From: Jimgerdemannia flammicorona
Taxonomy: Eukaryota > Mucoromycota > Endogonomycetes > Endogonales > Endogonaceae
Assembly: GCA_003990745.1 (NCBI GenBank)
Contig: RBNI01005623.1
Location: 1 to 12,327 of the forward strand
DNA: 12,327 nucleotides
Direction of reading: 5' to 3'
Shown piece after piece: positions 1-6,720 of this stretch. The stretch's first letter is position 1. Every line of letters begins with the position of its first letter. The notes beneath the pieces are model-generated. The model was not told where the DNA came from. It ran no database searches and saw only the letters and a program-made list of their open reading frames with translations. The translations under genes and the position numbers were made by a program.

Positions 1-600
1 ACCCCAACCCACCCACCACCCAGTCAGCAGATCCCCCAATAGCTCTTCCCATCTTAACACCTTCTCCCCCAGCCCCAGCCGCTGACCCTCCTCAAATACA
101 AAGAGCCAATGACCTGCCAGTCCTACCCATATTGCTAGTACCCACCCTACAGTGAGCCAACTATTACCCACCCCTAGACAGTAGTATCTCAGGCAACTTT
201 ATTAATAAAGAAACAGCCAATAGACTCAAGGTCCTGACATCTCCAGTACAGCAAACTTAAGCAGTTGCCACAGCTGATAGAACCTCTCATGTTATTAGCA
301 AGAAAGTCTGCAATCTGCCCTTCTGAATTGGTGACTACTGAGTATATATTACCCTCCAAATTATTCCACTTCCTGACAATGAAATCATCCTTAGAACCCT
401 ATGGTTAAAATAAGAGAACTCTATGATAAATTGGGTAAACCATTCTCTAATCATCAAGAAAGGATGCCATAACTTCAAACTGCAAGGTGAAAAGGACCCA
501 CTCAGCTCTAGTGACCCTGGACCAAAGATCACCTATATAAGCTATAGCTCAAGAAATTGGCCACATCCTCCACCTTTCTCTGCTATAATTCATATTACAC
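1..600 (+). pseudogene. Remnant of a gypsy-type pol: proline-rich region and retropepsin domain
   Basis: One frame (codons starting at position 3) reads through nearly all of this stretch. It gives a proline-rich segment at about 3-150, then an aspartic-protease-like segment. The active-site region at 174-200 reads LDSSISGNFINKE, resembling the (I/L)DSGA-xGNFI box of gypsy proteases. Downstream at about 366-405 comes LPDNEIILRTLWLK, resembling the second conserved protease segment (LG-x-PWL). Stops interrupt the frame at 153-155 (TGA), about 255 (TAA), and again near 324, 339 and 408. The frame stays open from about 411 to 630 without recognisable RT. The protein differs clearly from the protease at 4255-4542, so this is a different gypsy family or lineage. 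It is cut by the window edge on the left, and its right end is not defined. Host gene origin is less likely because of the retropepsin signature. Confidence 0.6.
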
Positions 601-652
601 ACACTTTTACAACATACTTTCAAGTCATTTATTAGAGAAAGGTATTAAGGCA
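560..652 (+). other. Probable junction between old gypsy remnant and LINE 5' leader
   Basis: No conserved protein motif is visible here, although the frame of the upstream gypsy remnant stays open to a TAG at 631-633. The LINE ORF1 start codon is placed at 653, so the 5' end of the LINE should lie within or just before this stretch. I cannot locate the boundary, because the matching LINE target duplication would be beyond the right edge of the window. Confidence 0.3.
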
Positions 653-672
653 ATGTCAACCAGCAAGCGAGC
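653..672 (+). pseudogene. First codons of LINE ORF1, separated from the rest by the gypsy insertion
   Basis: ATG at 653 opens a frame reading M-S-T-S-K-R. Skipping the gypsy element and one target-site copy, this frame continues at 6721 as A-D-T-C-T-R-S-G-G-S-G-A. A basic, Ser/Gly-rich start like this is plausible for a LINE ORF1 product. The retrotransposon interrupts the seventh codon: two bases (671-672) on the left and the third at 6721. The start assignment is inference from frame continuity; no upstream homologue is available to confirm it. Confidence 0.5.
668..672. repeat. Left target-site duplication of the gypsy element
   Basis: CGAGC sits directly outside the TGTAAC end of the left LTR. 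The partner at 6716-6720 is TGAGC, one C-to-T transition at a CpG away. Five-base duplications are usual for gypsy integrases. The match shows that both LTRs belong to a single insertion event. Confidence 0.85.
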
Positions 673-1076
673 TGTAACGGTTCTAGTTTCTAAATGAGGA
701 AGCGACTAGTTCTGGTGATCCTAAGTAGCTCAAAGAGATACTAAGGGTTCAAGTGTTCTCGAAGGATTTCTGGGAGAAAATATTCTGAAGCTTTATTCAT
801 GAGAACAAAGGAGATATTTATACAAGATCTGAAAGAAGGATCTGGAAGGATCTGAGAAATCAAAGGAAAATGCCAAGAGGAAAGTTCTTGGCAAAGATGA
901 CAAATGATGACAAATAAAGTTCTACAAGTTTCCAGGACATTCAGTGACTAACTAAATAAGTACTAGTTAATGCTCGGTGCCAAGAAGGGGATTTCTAAGT
1001 ATGCGGAAAGTGCTGGAAGGTTATAGAATATTCAAGAAAGACAGAGAACAGAAATAAACTATGCTAAAATGTTACA
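673..1076 (-). repeat. 3' LTR of the gypsy element (404 bp)
   Basis: It starts TGTAAC and ends GTTACA, a 6-bp inverted terminal repeat. Compared by eye with the copy at 6312-6715 it has the same length, no indels and about 11 differences, all transitions. At two positions the copies differ at adjacent bases (TCAA/TTGA and TCTGGA/TCCAGA), as if each lost the same CpG through a different strand. Polypurine tract and chromodomain end lie to its right, so this is the downstream LTR. Confidence 0.93.
792..797 (-). terminator. AATAAA polyadenylation signal in the 3' LTR
   Basis: The - strand reads GAATAAAGC here. It lies 17 bases downstream (in element direction) of the TATAAATA motif at 815-822, so the LTR contains a compact promoter and 3'-end signal pair. 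In the 3' LTR this copy would serve transcript end formation. The same motif occurs in the other LTR at 6431-6436. Assignment rests on the motif only. Confidence 0.5.
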
Positions 1077-1091
1077 TCTCCCTCTCCTTAA
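1077..1091 (-). other. Polypurine tract (plus-strand primer site)
   Basis: Read on the - strand this is AAGGAGAGGGAGA immediately followed by the TGTAAC start of the LTR. A purine run abutting the 3' LTR is where gypsy elements prime plus-strand DNA synthesis. Only one strand and one side fit, which agrees with the - orientation of the element. Confidence 0.85.
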
Positions 1092-1389
1092 GAATCAACA
1101 TCCTCATTGAATTCTCAAAATTACACATAATAAACAATAAGACTAAAAGAAACTTCAAATTAAATATATTGACTCATTGGCAAGGATTGGCCATCCTTGT
1201 ATAAGGCGAGGGCCAAAGTATCATCTTGATCAGATGAGAACTGGTTTGAACCTCATTGGTTGCAGAATTTATAGGGTTCTCCTGTATCTCTTGTTTCTGA
1301 TGCTATATTCCTTAGAGAGCCCCAATGCGTAATATGCCTGATCAGTACAGTAGGTTATCTACTATCTAAGGAGAGAACCTCATGGGCAG
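1092..1389 (-). other. 3' untranslated region of the gypsy element
   Basis: About 300 bases lie between the final stop of the chromodomain frame and the polypurine tract. Reading the frame past TGA 1392-1390 gives no recognisable domain, and stops accumulate. I see no separate gene, RNA or repeat in it. Confidence 0.6.
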
Positions 1390-2991
1390 TCAATGAGTTC
1401 CTTTTTGCTTGAACTCTTGGATGAGGTCTTGAGAGTTCTTGAGATTGGTGGCAGGTTCCCAAGTGGTATCATATTCAGGGTAACCCATCCACTTGACTAG
1501 GTATTCTGTGCAACGGTATCGGACTCGCTTGTCTAAAATTTTCTCAACTTCATACTCAATGTGGTCTTCAACTATGACTGGTGCTGATGGTGTTGGAATT
1601 CAGCCAGGGTATGGGGGTAACTAGTTCCAGGCCTTGAGTTGTGACATATAGAATATTGAGTGTATATGCATGGTTGTTGGCAAGTTGAGATGGTAAGACC
1701 AAGTAGAGACTTGCTTGATGATTTTGAAGGGTCTAAGGTACTTGGGCTGGAATTTGGCTGACTGACAGTTGATTTGAGATTGAATCTTAATATTGTTGGC
1801 TTTAAGTAGAACCATATCACTAATATTATATATGACATCTCACTGCTTCTTGTCTGCATACTTAGCTTGATGTTGCTGAGCCTTTTGCAGATTTGTAGTA
1901 GTGATCTTGAGAAGAGAATCCATTTTGTTGATAAGGTTCTGGGCTGTGGAGACTTGAGTGTGACTGGATTGCTAGAATTGGACTAGACTTGCAGGGGTCT
2001 CAGGATTTAGACTGTGAAGTAGCTGGAATGGGGAAAGGCCAGTTGATGATTGGTTGGCATTGTTGTAGGCAAACTCGGCATAGGTCAGATAGTGGTCCCA
2101 ATCATCTTGCTTATAAGACACATAGTTTCTGAGCATTTGTTCAAGTGTTCTGTTCATTCGCTTGGTCTGTCCATCAGTTTGAGGATGGAAGGCAGTGGAC
2201 ATAGCAATTTGGGTTCCAAGGGTCTTGAAGAGTACTTGCCAGAAATGACTTGTGAACTTGGGGTCGTGGTCACTAATAATTACTTGGGGAAGTCCATAAT
2301 GGCGGAAGACAGTCTTAAAGAAGATTCTTACAATTTCTGGGGCAGTGGCATTGGTTGTGGTTGGCTCGGCGATTGTAATCTTGGTGAGATGGTCCACAAA
2401 TACAACAATAGCATCATAGCCTGTTTTGGTTCGTGGGAGTTGTACAATAAAGTCCATTGTGACTTGTTCAAACTTCTTGGTCGGAATTGACAAGGGTTGT
2501 AGAAGACTGGCAGGTGCTTGGTTGCTTGACTTGTTTCTTTGGCAAAGATTGCAGCTTTGGATATACTCCTTGATTTCCTTGAGCATATTTGGCCAGTAGT
2601 AGTCTTGTTGGATATTCCTAATGGTCTTCTCAGTTCCAAGGTGACCAGCTAGTAGAGAGTCATGATGTTCATGAAGAATCTTGTACCATAGTTTAGGGTT
2701 GGTAGGAATATATACTTTGTCTTGATAGTACACAAGGTTGTCCTTGATGGTGTACTTTTTCTTGAATTCCTTGGTGTTCCTTTGTAGAACCAGAGAGTCT
2801 TATTCATAAGCCTTCTTGATCTAATTGAGGAATTCAGGTACCACAGTGACTTGTAAGATTGTGGCAAGGTCAGATCTTCTTGACAGTGCATCTGGTACAA
2901 CTAGAGTTTTGCTGGGCTTGTAGATGATGTTTGGGGTAAAGGTCTGAAGTAATTGGCTCTACTTGACTTATTGGCAAGAAAGGGTTAGTTG
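1390..2991 (-). pseudogene. pol: 3' part of pol: RNase H end, integrase, GPF module and chromodomain
   Basis: A single - strand frame (codon starts at multiples of 3) runs from 2991 to TGA 1392-1390. It begins inside RNase H: LTLSCQ then the end motif DALSRR near 2892-2875. The integrase zinc domain follows, with histidines in HDSLLAGH and CNLC about 30 residues later. In the core, the first Asp is in TMDFI (codon 2454-2452) and the second in ISDHD (2271-2269). After exactly 35 intervening residues comes Lys (2163-2161) where the catalytic Glu belongs. A GPF-like module (KYLRPFKI) and a chromodomain close the frame. Eight internal stops lie at 2970, 2961, 2823, 2802, 1974, 1842, 1623 and 1602 (first base on the - strand). 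Three RNase H differences near 2976-2959 fit C-to-T or G-to-A decay of the family's conserved RRQ-x-x-W. The N-terminal continuation is at 6012 on the other strand. Confidence 0.9.
1415..1569 (-). other. Chromodomain at the C-terminus of integrase
   Basis: The domain reads from [12 protein letters not shown] to about TTWEPATNL and lacks internal stops. The three aromatic positions that form the methyl-lysine cage in HP1-type chromodomains are present: Tyr in EYEVEKIL (codon 1554-1552), Trp in LVKWMGY (1491-1489) and Tyr three residues later (1482-1480). In the family such domains direct integration to chromatin carrying methylated histone H3; that this copy does so is inference. Confidence 0.9.
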
Positions 2992-3855
2992 AGACATCCA
3001 ATAGCAGTCACTATCAAGCCTCAGAAGCCCAACACCTTTGATGGTCAAAGAGGAGGACTGTCTACCGATACCTGGCTTTTCCAATTGGAGCAATATGGAG
3101 AGCTGACCAATTTGGAAGAAGCAACACTAGTCCAATTTGCTGCCACACTCCTCTGAGGGAATGCTGCAATCTGGTGGTGAAATCATGTCCAGAATACCAG
3201 ATTCTCTGGCCAAATCAAGACCTGGGGCAAATTCTCTGATGCCATTCAAGGCCAATTCAAACCAGTCAACAGCACTAAGGCCACGTGAGACCGTCTGGCA
3301 AATGTCAAACAACTCAAGTCTGTGCAAGCATACAATGTACAATTCCTGTCAATCCTGCTAGAATTACCACATGTCACTGAAGATGAGAAGGTCAACAAGT
3401 ACATCTGAGGCCTGAAAGGTCAAACCCAAGTTCATGTTGAACTAGAAGAACCCAAGGACCTAGATACAGCAATGAAAATTGCTGATAGGTTTGATGTCAT
3501 CACCTATGGTCACTGCTTTGAACAGAAGAGATCACCTTTCAACAACAACAACAACAACCACAGAAGGGAGAAACCCAAAGTCAGAACTGTAGGACCTGCC
3601 CCCATGAACCTAGACATCATTAACAAGAACAAGAAAGGCAAGCTTACACCTGAGGAAAAGAAGTGCCTCAAGAAGGCTGGAGCCTGCTTCTTTTGCCGCC
3701 AGCCTGGCCACATTGCAACTAAATGTTCCAAGAAAACTACTGAACCAAAGAGGATTCTGGTTCTGTCCAAAGACACTCAAGGTCAATCAGTTGAACAAGA
3801 AGTTATACTCAATTTCATGCGAGTCAACCCCAAGGCCCAGATCCCTCAAGCACAG
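2992..3855 (+). pseudogene. gag: Gag (capsid region and CCHC nucleocapsid), inside the inversion
   Basis: The frame (codon starts at 1 modulo 3) opens with IKPQKPNTFDGQRGG, then TWLFQLEQYGELT. This resembles the start of the capsid domain in fungal gypsy Gags (KPxxFDG...WLFQLExY). TGA stops at 3154, 3178, 3286 and 3406 fit lost CGA arginine codons. A basic, Asn-rich stretch follows (poly-Asn at about 3541-3558), then a zinc knuckle at 3685-3726 with C-x2-C-x4-H-x4-C spacing (CFFCRQPGHIATKC). The N-terminal 77 residues of Gag are at 6013-6243 on the other strand. Translation is continuous into the dUTPase, so no separate Gag stop is present. From codon 3409 the frame is free of stops up to 4243. 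Confidence 0.88.
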
Positions 3856-4221
3856 TCAGAAGGAGTCATTGGTTTGGACCTTCAAGCAGTACAACAAGTC
3901 ACTATTCTGATACATGAGAGAAGGCTCATTCCAACTGGCCTTTCAGTCGAAATCCCCAAGGAATATTATGCAAGAATTGTACCAAGATCTGGCCTCAGCT
4001 TCAAGCACTCATTGGATGTTGGTGCTGGAGTCATTGACCCTGACTTCCAAGGCAAAATGCAAGTCCTGCTAGTCAATCACAAGAACCAGCCATATACCGT
4101 CAATGAAGGCGACAGAATTGCACAGCTTATTCTGGAGCGAGCCATCCTACCAGTCATCAAAGAAGTCACCAAGCTGTCCTCAACCAAGCGAGATCAGAAA
4201 GGCTTTGGCAGTACTGATAAA
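3856..4221 (+). pseudogene. dUTPase domain fused between nucleocapsid and protease
   Basis: All five motifs of the trimeric dUTPase family can be seen in order: motif 1 SEGVIGLDL (from 3856), motif 2 PRSGLS, motif 3 GAGVIDPDFQG with the catalytic-type Asp in VID, motif 4 GDRIAQLIL, and motif 5 KGFGSTDK (around 4198-4221). The enzyme hydrolyses dUTP to dUMP and pyrophosphate, limiting uracil in new DNA. There is no stop within the domain, and it is in frame with the zinc knuckle upstream and the protease downstream, apart from one TGA at 4243-4245. In family terms this Gag-dUTPase-protease order is like betaretroviruses. Possible decay is seen in motif 1 (Val-Ile where Ala and Gly/Tyr are usual) and motif 3 (Gln for Arg). 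The domain is listed as a pseudogene only because the polyprotein around it is broken. Confidence 0.93.
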
Positions 4222-4254
4222 GTTGCAAATATAGCCAAGAACTGAGCCAATTCA

Positions 4255-4542
4255 ATGCTCATTTTCAAAGGTCTAGTCAAGGGACAAGAACTAGATATTC
4301 TTATAGACAGCAGAGCTGTTGGGAACTTCATCAACAAGAATCTCATTGACAAGCTCAAGATTCTTACCAAACCAGCTGGCAAGAATGGTGGAGTTGTCAC
4401 TGCAGATGACACCACCTTACCAATCAACTCAATTGCTGCTAAACTTCCCCTCAAGATCCAGAAGTACTGGGAACATTTAGATTTCGAGATAGCACCACTA
4501 GGAGACCATGACCTAATCCTAGGCAAACCCTGGCTTATATAG
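4255..4542 (+). pseudogene. Retropepsin (aspartic protease) domain
   Basis: The domain starts about MLIFKGLVKGQELDILIDS and ends with DHDLILGKPWLI before TAG 4540-4542. The active-site loop at 4303-4317 reads IDSRA instead of the family's (I/V/L)DSGA. The Arg codon AGA follows AGC, so a CpG spanning the two codons (CGGA to CAGA) explains the change as one G-to-A transition. The mutated glycine is part of the active-site loop, so proteolysis should be lost. The family processes Gag-Pol. The TGA at 4243-4245 separates it from the dUTPase in the same frame. Confidence 0.88.
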
Positions 4543-4581
4543 TACAACCCTCAGATTGATTGGACCAAGAATGAAGTCACC

Positions 4582-6012
4582 TTGATTCAGGATGGAGCCA
4601 ACATTACCATCAAGCCAGACAAGACTCAGACAAGAACCCCAATTGCTACTCTTTCAGCAATTCAGTTCAAGAAGGCCCTCAAGAAAGCTACCTGTGCCTT
4701 TGTGGCACTGATCCGACCAAAGAAAGAAGACAAGAAGCTATCAATTAGTGAAAGCATTAAGTTACTACTGAACAAGTACAAGGATGTCTTCCTAGACAAA
4801 CTACCTGGCCTACCACCCTCAAGAGACCATGACCACGAAATCAAGTTGGTACCTGATGCAGCTATACCTAAGAAGAAAATGTATCACATATCTCCACTCG
4901 AAATTGAAGCAGTCAAGAAGGAACTCAATGAACTCATTGAGTGAGGAGCCATTTAACCAAGCAAGTCACCCTTTGGCTCCCCAGTCCTATTTGTCAAGAA
5001 AAAGGATGATACTCTGTAAATGTGCATAGACTACTGAGTACTCAACAAGATCACAGTCAAGAACCATTATCTGCTACCACTTATAGATTAAATCTTTGAT
5101 GCTCTCAAGAATGCAAAGTACTTCACCAAGATTGATCTCACCTCTGGGTATCACCAAATTCGAATCAAGCCAGAAGACATACTCAAGACTGCCTTCATGA
5201 CACTCTTTGGACTCTATGAATTCCTAGTCATGGCCTTTGGTCTCACCAATATGCCAGCAATCTTTCAAGATCTCATGCAAACTGTCTTCAAGGATCAGCT
5301 GTATATCTTCGTACTTATATACATTGATGATATCCTGATCTTCAGTAGCACTGAAGAAGAACACCTCAAGCACATTGAACAAGTTCTCAAGATTCTCCAT
5401 GAGAACAAGCTCTATGCAAAGCTCAAGAAATGTGAATTTTTCAAGGATCAAGTCAAATACCTTGGACACATTGTATCAGCCAAAGGAATTCAAGTAGACC
5501 CAAGGAAAATACAAGTCATTGAACAGTGGCCTGTATCAGCAAACCTCACTGAACTTAGGTCCTTCCTTGGTCTGGCTGGATACTACTGTCGATTTGTCAA
5601 GAACTTCTCTGGCATTGCAGAATTCTTGACAAACCTCCTGCGAAAGGAACCCAACTCTGACCTCTATGTTCCCTACATCTGGGATGCTTTCTGTCAACAA
5701 GCTTTTCAAGAACTCAAGAACCACCTGACCCATGCACCTGTCCTTAGAAATATGGACCCAAACTTGAAGTTCACAGTTACTATAGATACATCTAATTTTG
5801 CCATTGGTGCAGTCATTTCTCAAGATGATGGTCAAGGACACTGACCTATTACCTTTGAATCAAGAAAATTGTCTCCAGTGGAACAAAAGCTAGCTACTCA
5901 TGAAAAGGAACTCCTGGCAATCATGCATGCTCTCAAGACCTGGTGACACTATCTAGAAGGAGTTGAGTTCAACGTGATCACCGATCACAGGTCCCTTCAG
6001 TACATCAATAAT
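4582..6012 (+). pseudogene. pol: Reverse transcriptase and N-terminal part of RNase H, inside the inversion
   Basis: Domain order follows gypsy pol. RT entry near 4930-5100 has SPFGSPVLFVKKKDDTL, then FTKIDLTSGYHQIRI, FGLTNMPAIFQDLM and the catalytic box YIDD at 5320-5331. The connection follows (LGHIVSAKGI, RSFLGLAGYYCRFVKNFS). RNase H begins about 5770 and keeps its carboxylates: Asp 5785-5787 (IDTSNFAIGA), Glu 5908-5910 (EKELLAI) and Asp 5983-5985 (ITDHRSLQYI). Stops lie at 4942, 4954, 5017, 5035, 5089, 5842 and 5944. Four of them (4942, 4954, 5017, 5035) fall where gypsy RTs normally have arginine, fitting CGA decay. RNase H breaks off at 6012 and continues at 2991 on the opposite strand. 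Confidence 0.93.
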
Positions 6013-6243
6013 TGATATTAGTGGAGGTGCAGAGGTATGAGCAGAGGCCTTACTTTCCTTTCTTTCTATGTGTTCTTGAAGTTGAGCAATCTGAGCTAGT
6101 ACATTCTGCAAAAGACTCTCAATGGCCCCATTTGACTGAGTAGGGTTTTGCTGTTCCTCTTCTTCTTGCTGATTGTACTGATTGTATGAGGCATTGCCTG
6201 GACCATAGGTACTGTATGAAGGGTTCCACTCATTGTCCTCCAT
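6013..6243 (-). pseudogene. gag: N-terminal part of Gag of the gypsy element
   Basis: ATG at 6243-6241 is about 50 bases after the PBS, as expected for the first Gag codon. The 77 codons are free of stops and give MEDNEWNPSYSTYGPGN, a Gln/Glu/Asn-rich stretch (YNQYNQQEEEEQQ), a possible coiled coil (LLQNVLAQIAQLQEHIERKE) and TSAPPLIS at the break. The frame technically stays open to 5953, but those residues are the antisense of RNase H across the inversion junction and are not part of Gag. The natural continuation is at 2992 on the + strand, in frame. Confidence 0.85.
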
Positions 6244-6295
6244 AGTATTGTGACTGATATCTTGAGAGATATCTTGATAAGGCTAGGTGTAACTT

Positions 6296-6309
6296 CACTG
6301 CTGCTACCA
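6296..6309 (-). other. Primer binding site, consistent with initiator tRNA-Met
   Basis: Two bases after the 5' LTR, the - strand reads TGGTAGCAGCAGTG. TGGTAGC is the typical start of sites complementary to the 3' end of eukaryotic initiator tRNA-Met, which ends in GCTACCA. The extent of pairing beyond about nine bases depends on the host tRNA, which is not in the window. Confidence 0.8.
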
Positions 6310-6311
6310 AG

Positions 6312-6715
6312 TGTAACAGTTCTAGTTTCTAAATGAGGAAGCGACTAGTTCTGGTGATCCTAAGTAGCTTGAAGAGATACTAAGGGTTCAAGTGTTCTCG
6401 AAGGATTTCTGGGAGAAAATATTCTGAAGCTTTATTCATAAGAACAAAGGAGATATTTATACAAGATCTAAAAGAAGGATCCAGAAGGATCTGAGAAATC
6501 AAAGGAAAATGCCAAGAGGAAAGTTCTCGGCAAAGATGACAAATGATGACAAATAAAGTTCTACAAGTTTCCAGGACATTCAGTGACTAACTAAATAAGT
6601 ACTAGTTAATGCTCGGTACCAAGAAGGGGATTTCTAAGTATGCGGAAAGTGCCGGAAGGTTATAGAATATTCAAGAAAGACAGAGAACAGAAATAAACTA
6701 TGCTAAAATGTTATA
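6312..6715 (-). repeat. 5' LTR of the gypsy element (404 bp)
   Basis: Direct repeat of 673-1076, same length, about 97% identical by eye. It starts TGTAAC and ends GTTATA, where the partner has GTTACA, a C-to-T change. On the element's - strand it precedes the PBS and Gag start, making it the promoter-bearing LTR. Confidence 0.93.
6454..6461 (-). promoter_or_regulatory. TATA box in the 5' LTR
   Basis: The - strand reads TATAAATA, identical to the copy at 815-822 in the other LTR. It lies 17 bases upstream of an AATAAA (6436-6431), so transcription would start within the downstream half of the LTR toward the PBS. Motif-based call. Confidence 0.55.
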
Positions 6716-6720
6716 TGAGC
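6716..6720. repeat. Right target-site duplication of the gypsy element
   Basis: TGAGC borders the outer end of the 5' LTR and pairs with CGAGC at 668-672. The single mismatch is C versus T at a CpG, the same decay seen elsewhere in the window. Confidence 0.85.

Larger units (their letters stand above)
2992..6012 (+). other. Inverted internal segment of the gypsy element (3,021 bp)
   Basis: Everything outside this block belongs to a - strand element, while the block itself codes on the + strand. At the left edge the Gag frame starts at once (2992), and the RNase H fragment at 2991 runs away on the - strand. At the right edge RNase H stops at 6012, and the Gag N-terminal fragment begins at 6013 on the - strand. 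Pairing 6013 with 2992 and 6012 with 2991 continues both frames with no lost or added base. The RNase H spacing (LQYINN followed by QLTLS) then matches the usual SLxYI-x2-QxxLS spacing of gypsy elements. Confidence 0.87.
673..6715 (-). mobile_element. Ty3/gypsy chromovirus with dUTPase, inserted in LINE ORF1, with an internal 3-kb inversion
   Basis: The 6,043-bp element is bounded by two 404-bp direct LTRs and a 5-bp target duplication. PBS, Gag start, integrase, chromodomain and polypurine tract all lie on the - strand in the expected order, which sets the element's orientation. The centre (2992-6012) is inverted and read on the + strand. With that block turned back, one frame would run from Gag to chromodomain with no gag-pol frameshift. 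The frame holds 21 internal stops: 13 in the inverted part and 8 in the integrase part. The C-terminal chromodomain after a GPF module places it among the chromoviruses. The element is inactive. Confidence 0.92.

Noticed and set aside
423..635. Independent 70-codon gene
   Set aside because: It continues the frame of the retropepsin remnant after a stop; nothing marks it as a separate gene.
2050..2490. 146-codon open frame on the + strand
   Set aside because: It is antisense to the integrase core, whose motifs are clear on the - strand.
5953..6012. C-terminal extension of the - strand Gag frame beyond 6013
   Set aside because: These codons are the reverse complement of the RNase H motif TDHRSLQYINN; the frame merely stays open across the inversion junction.
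2992..6012. Inversion produced by autointegration or by twin priming
   Set aside because: Autointegration would place the LTRs in inverted order or remove them, and twin priming belongs to LINEs. Here both LTRs are direct and share a target duplication.
6252..6280. Repeat of GATATCTTGA in the leader between PBS and Gag start
   Set aside because: Only two short copies; no known function and likely chance or a small duplication.
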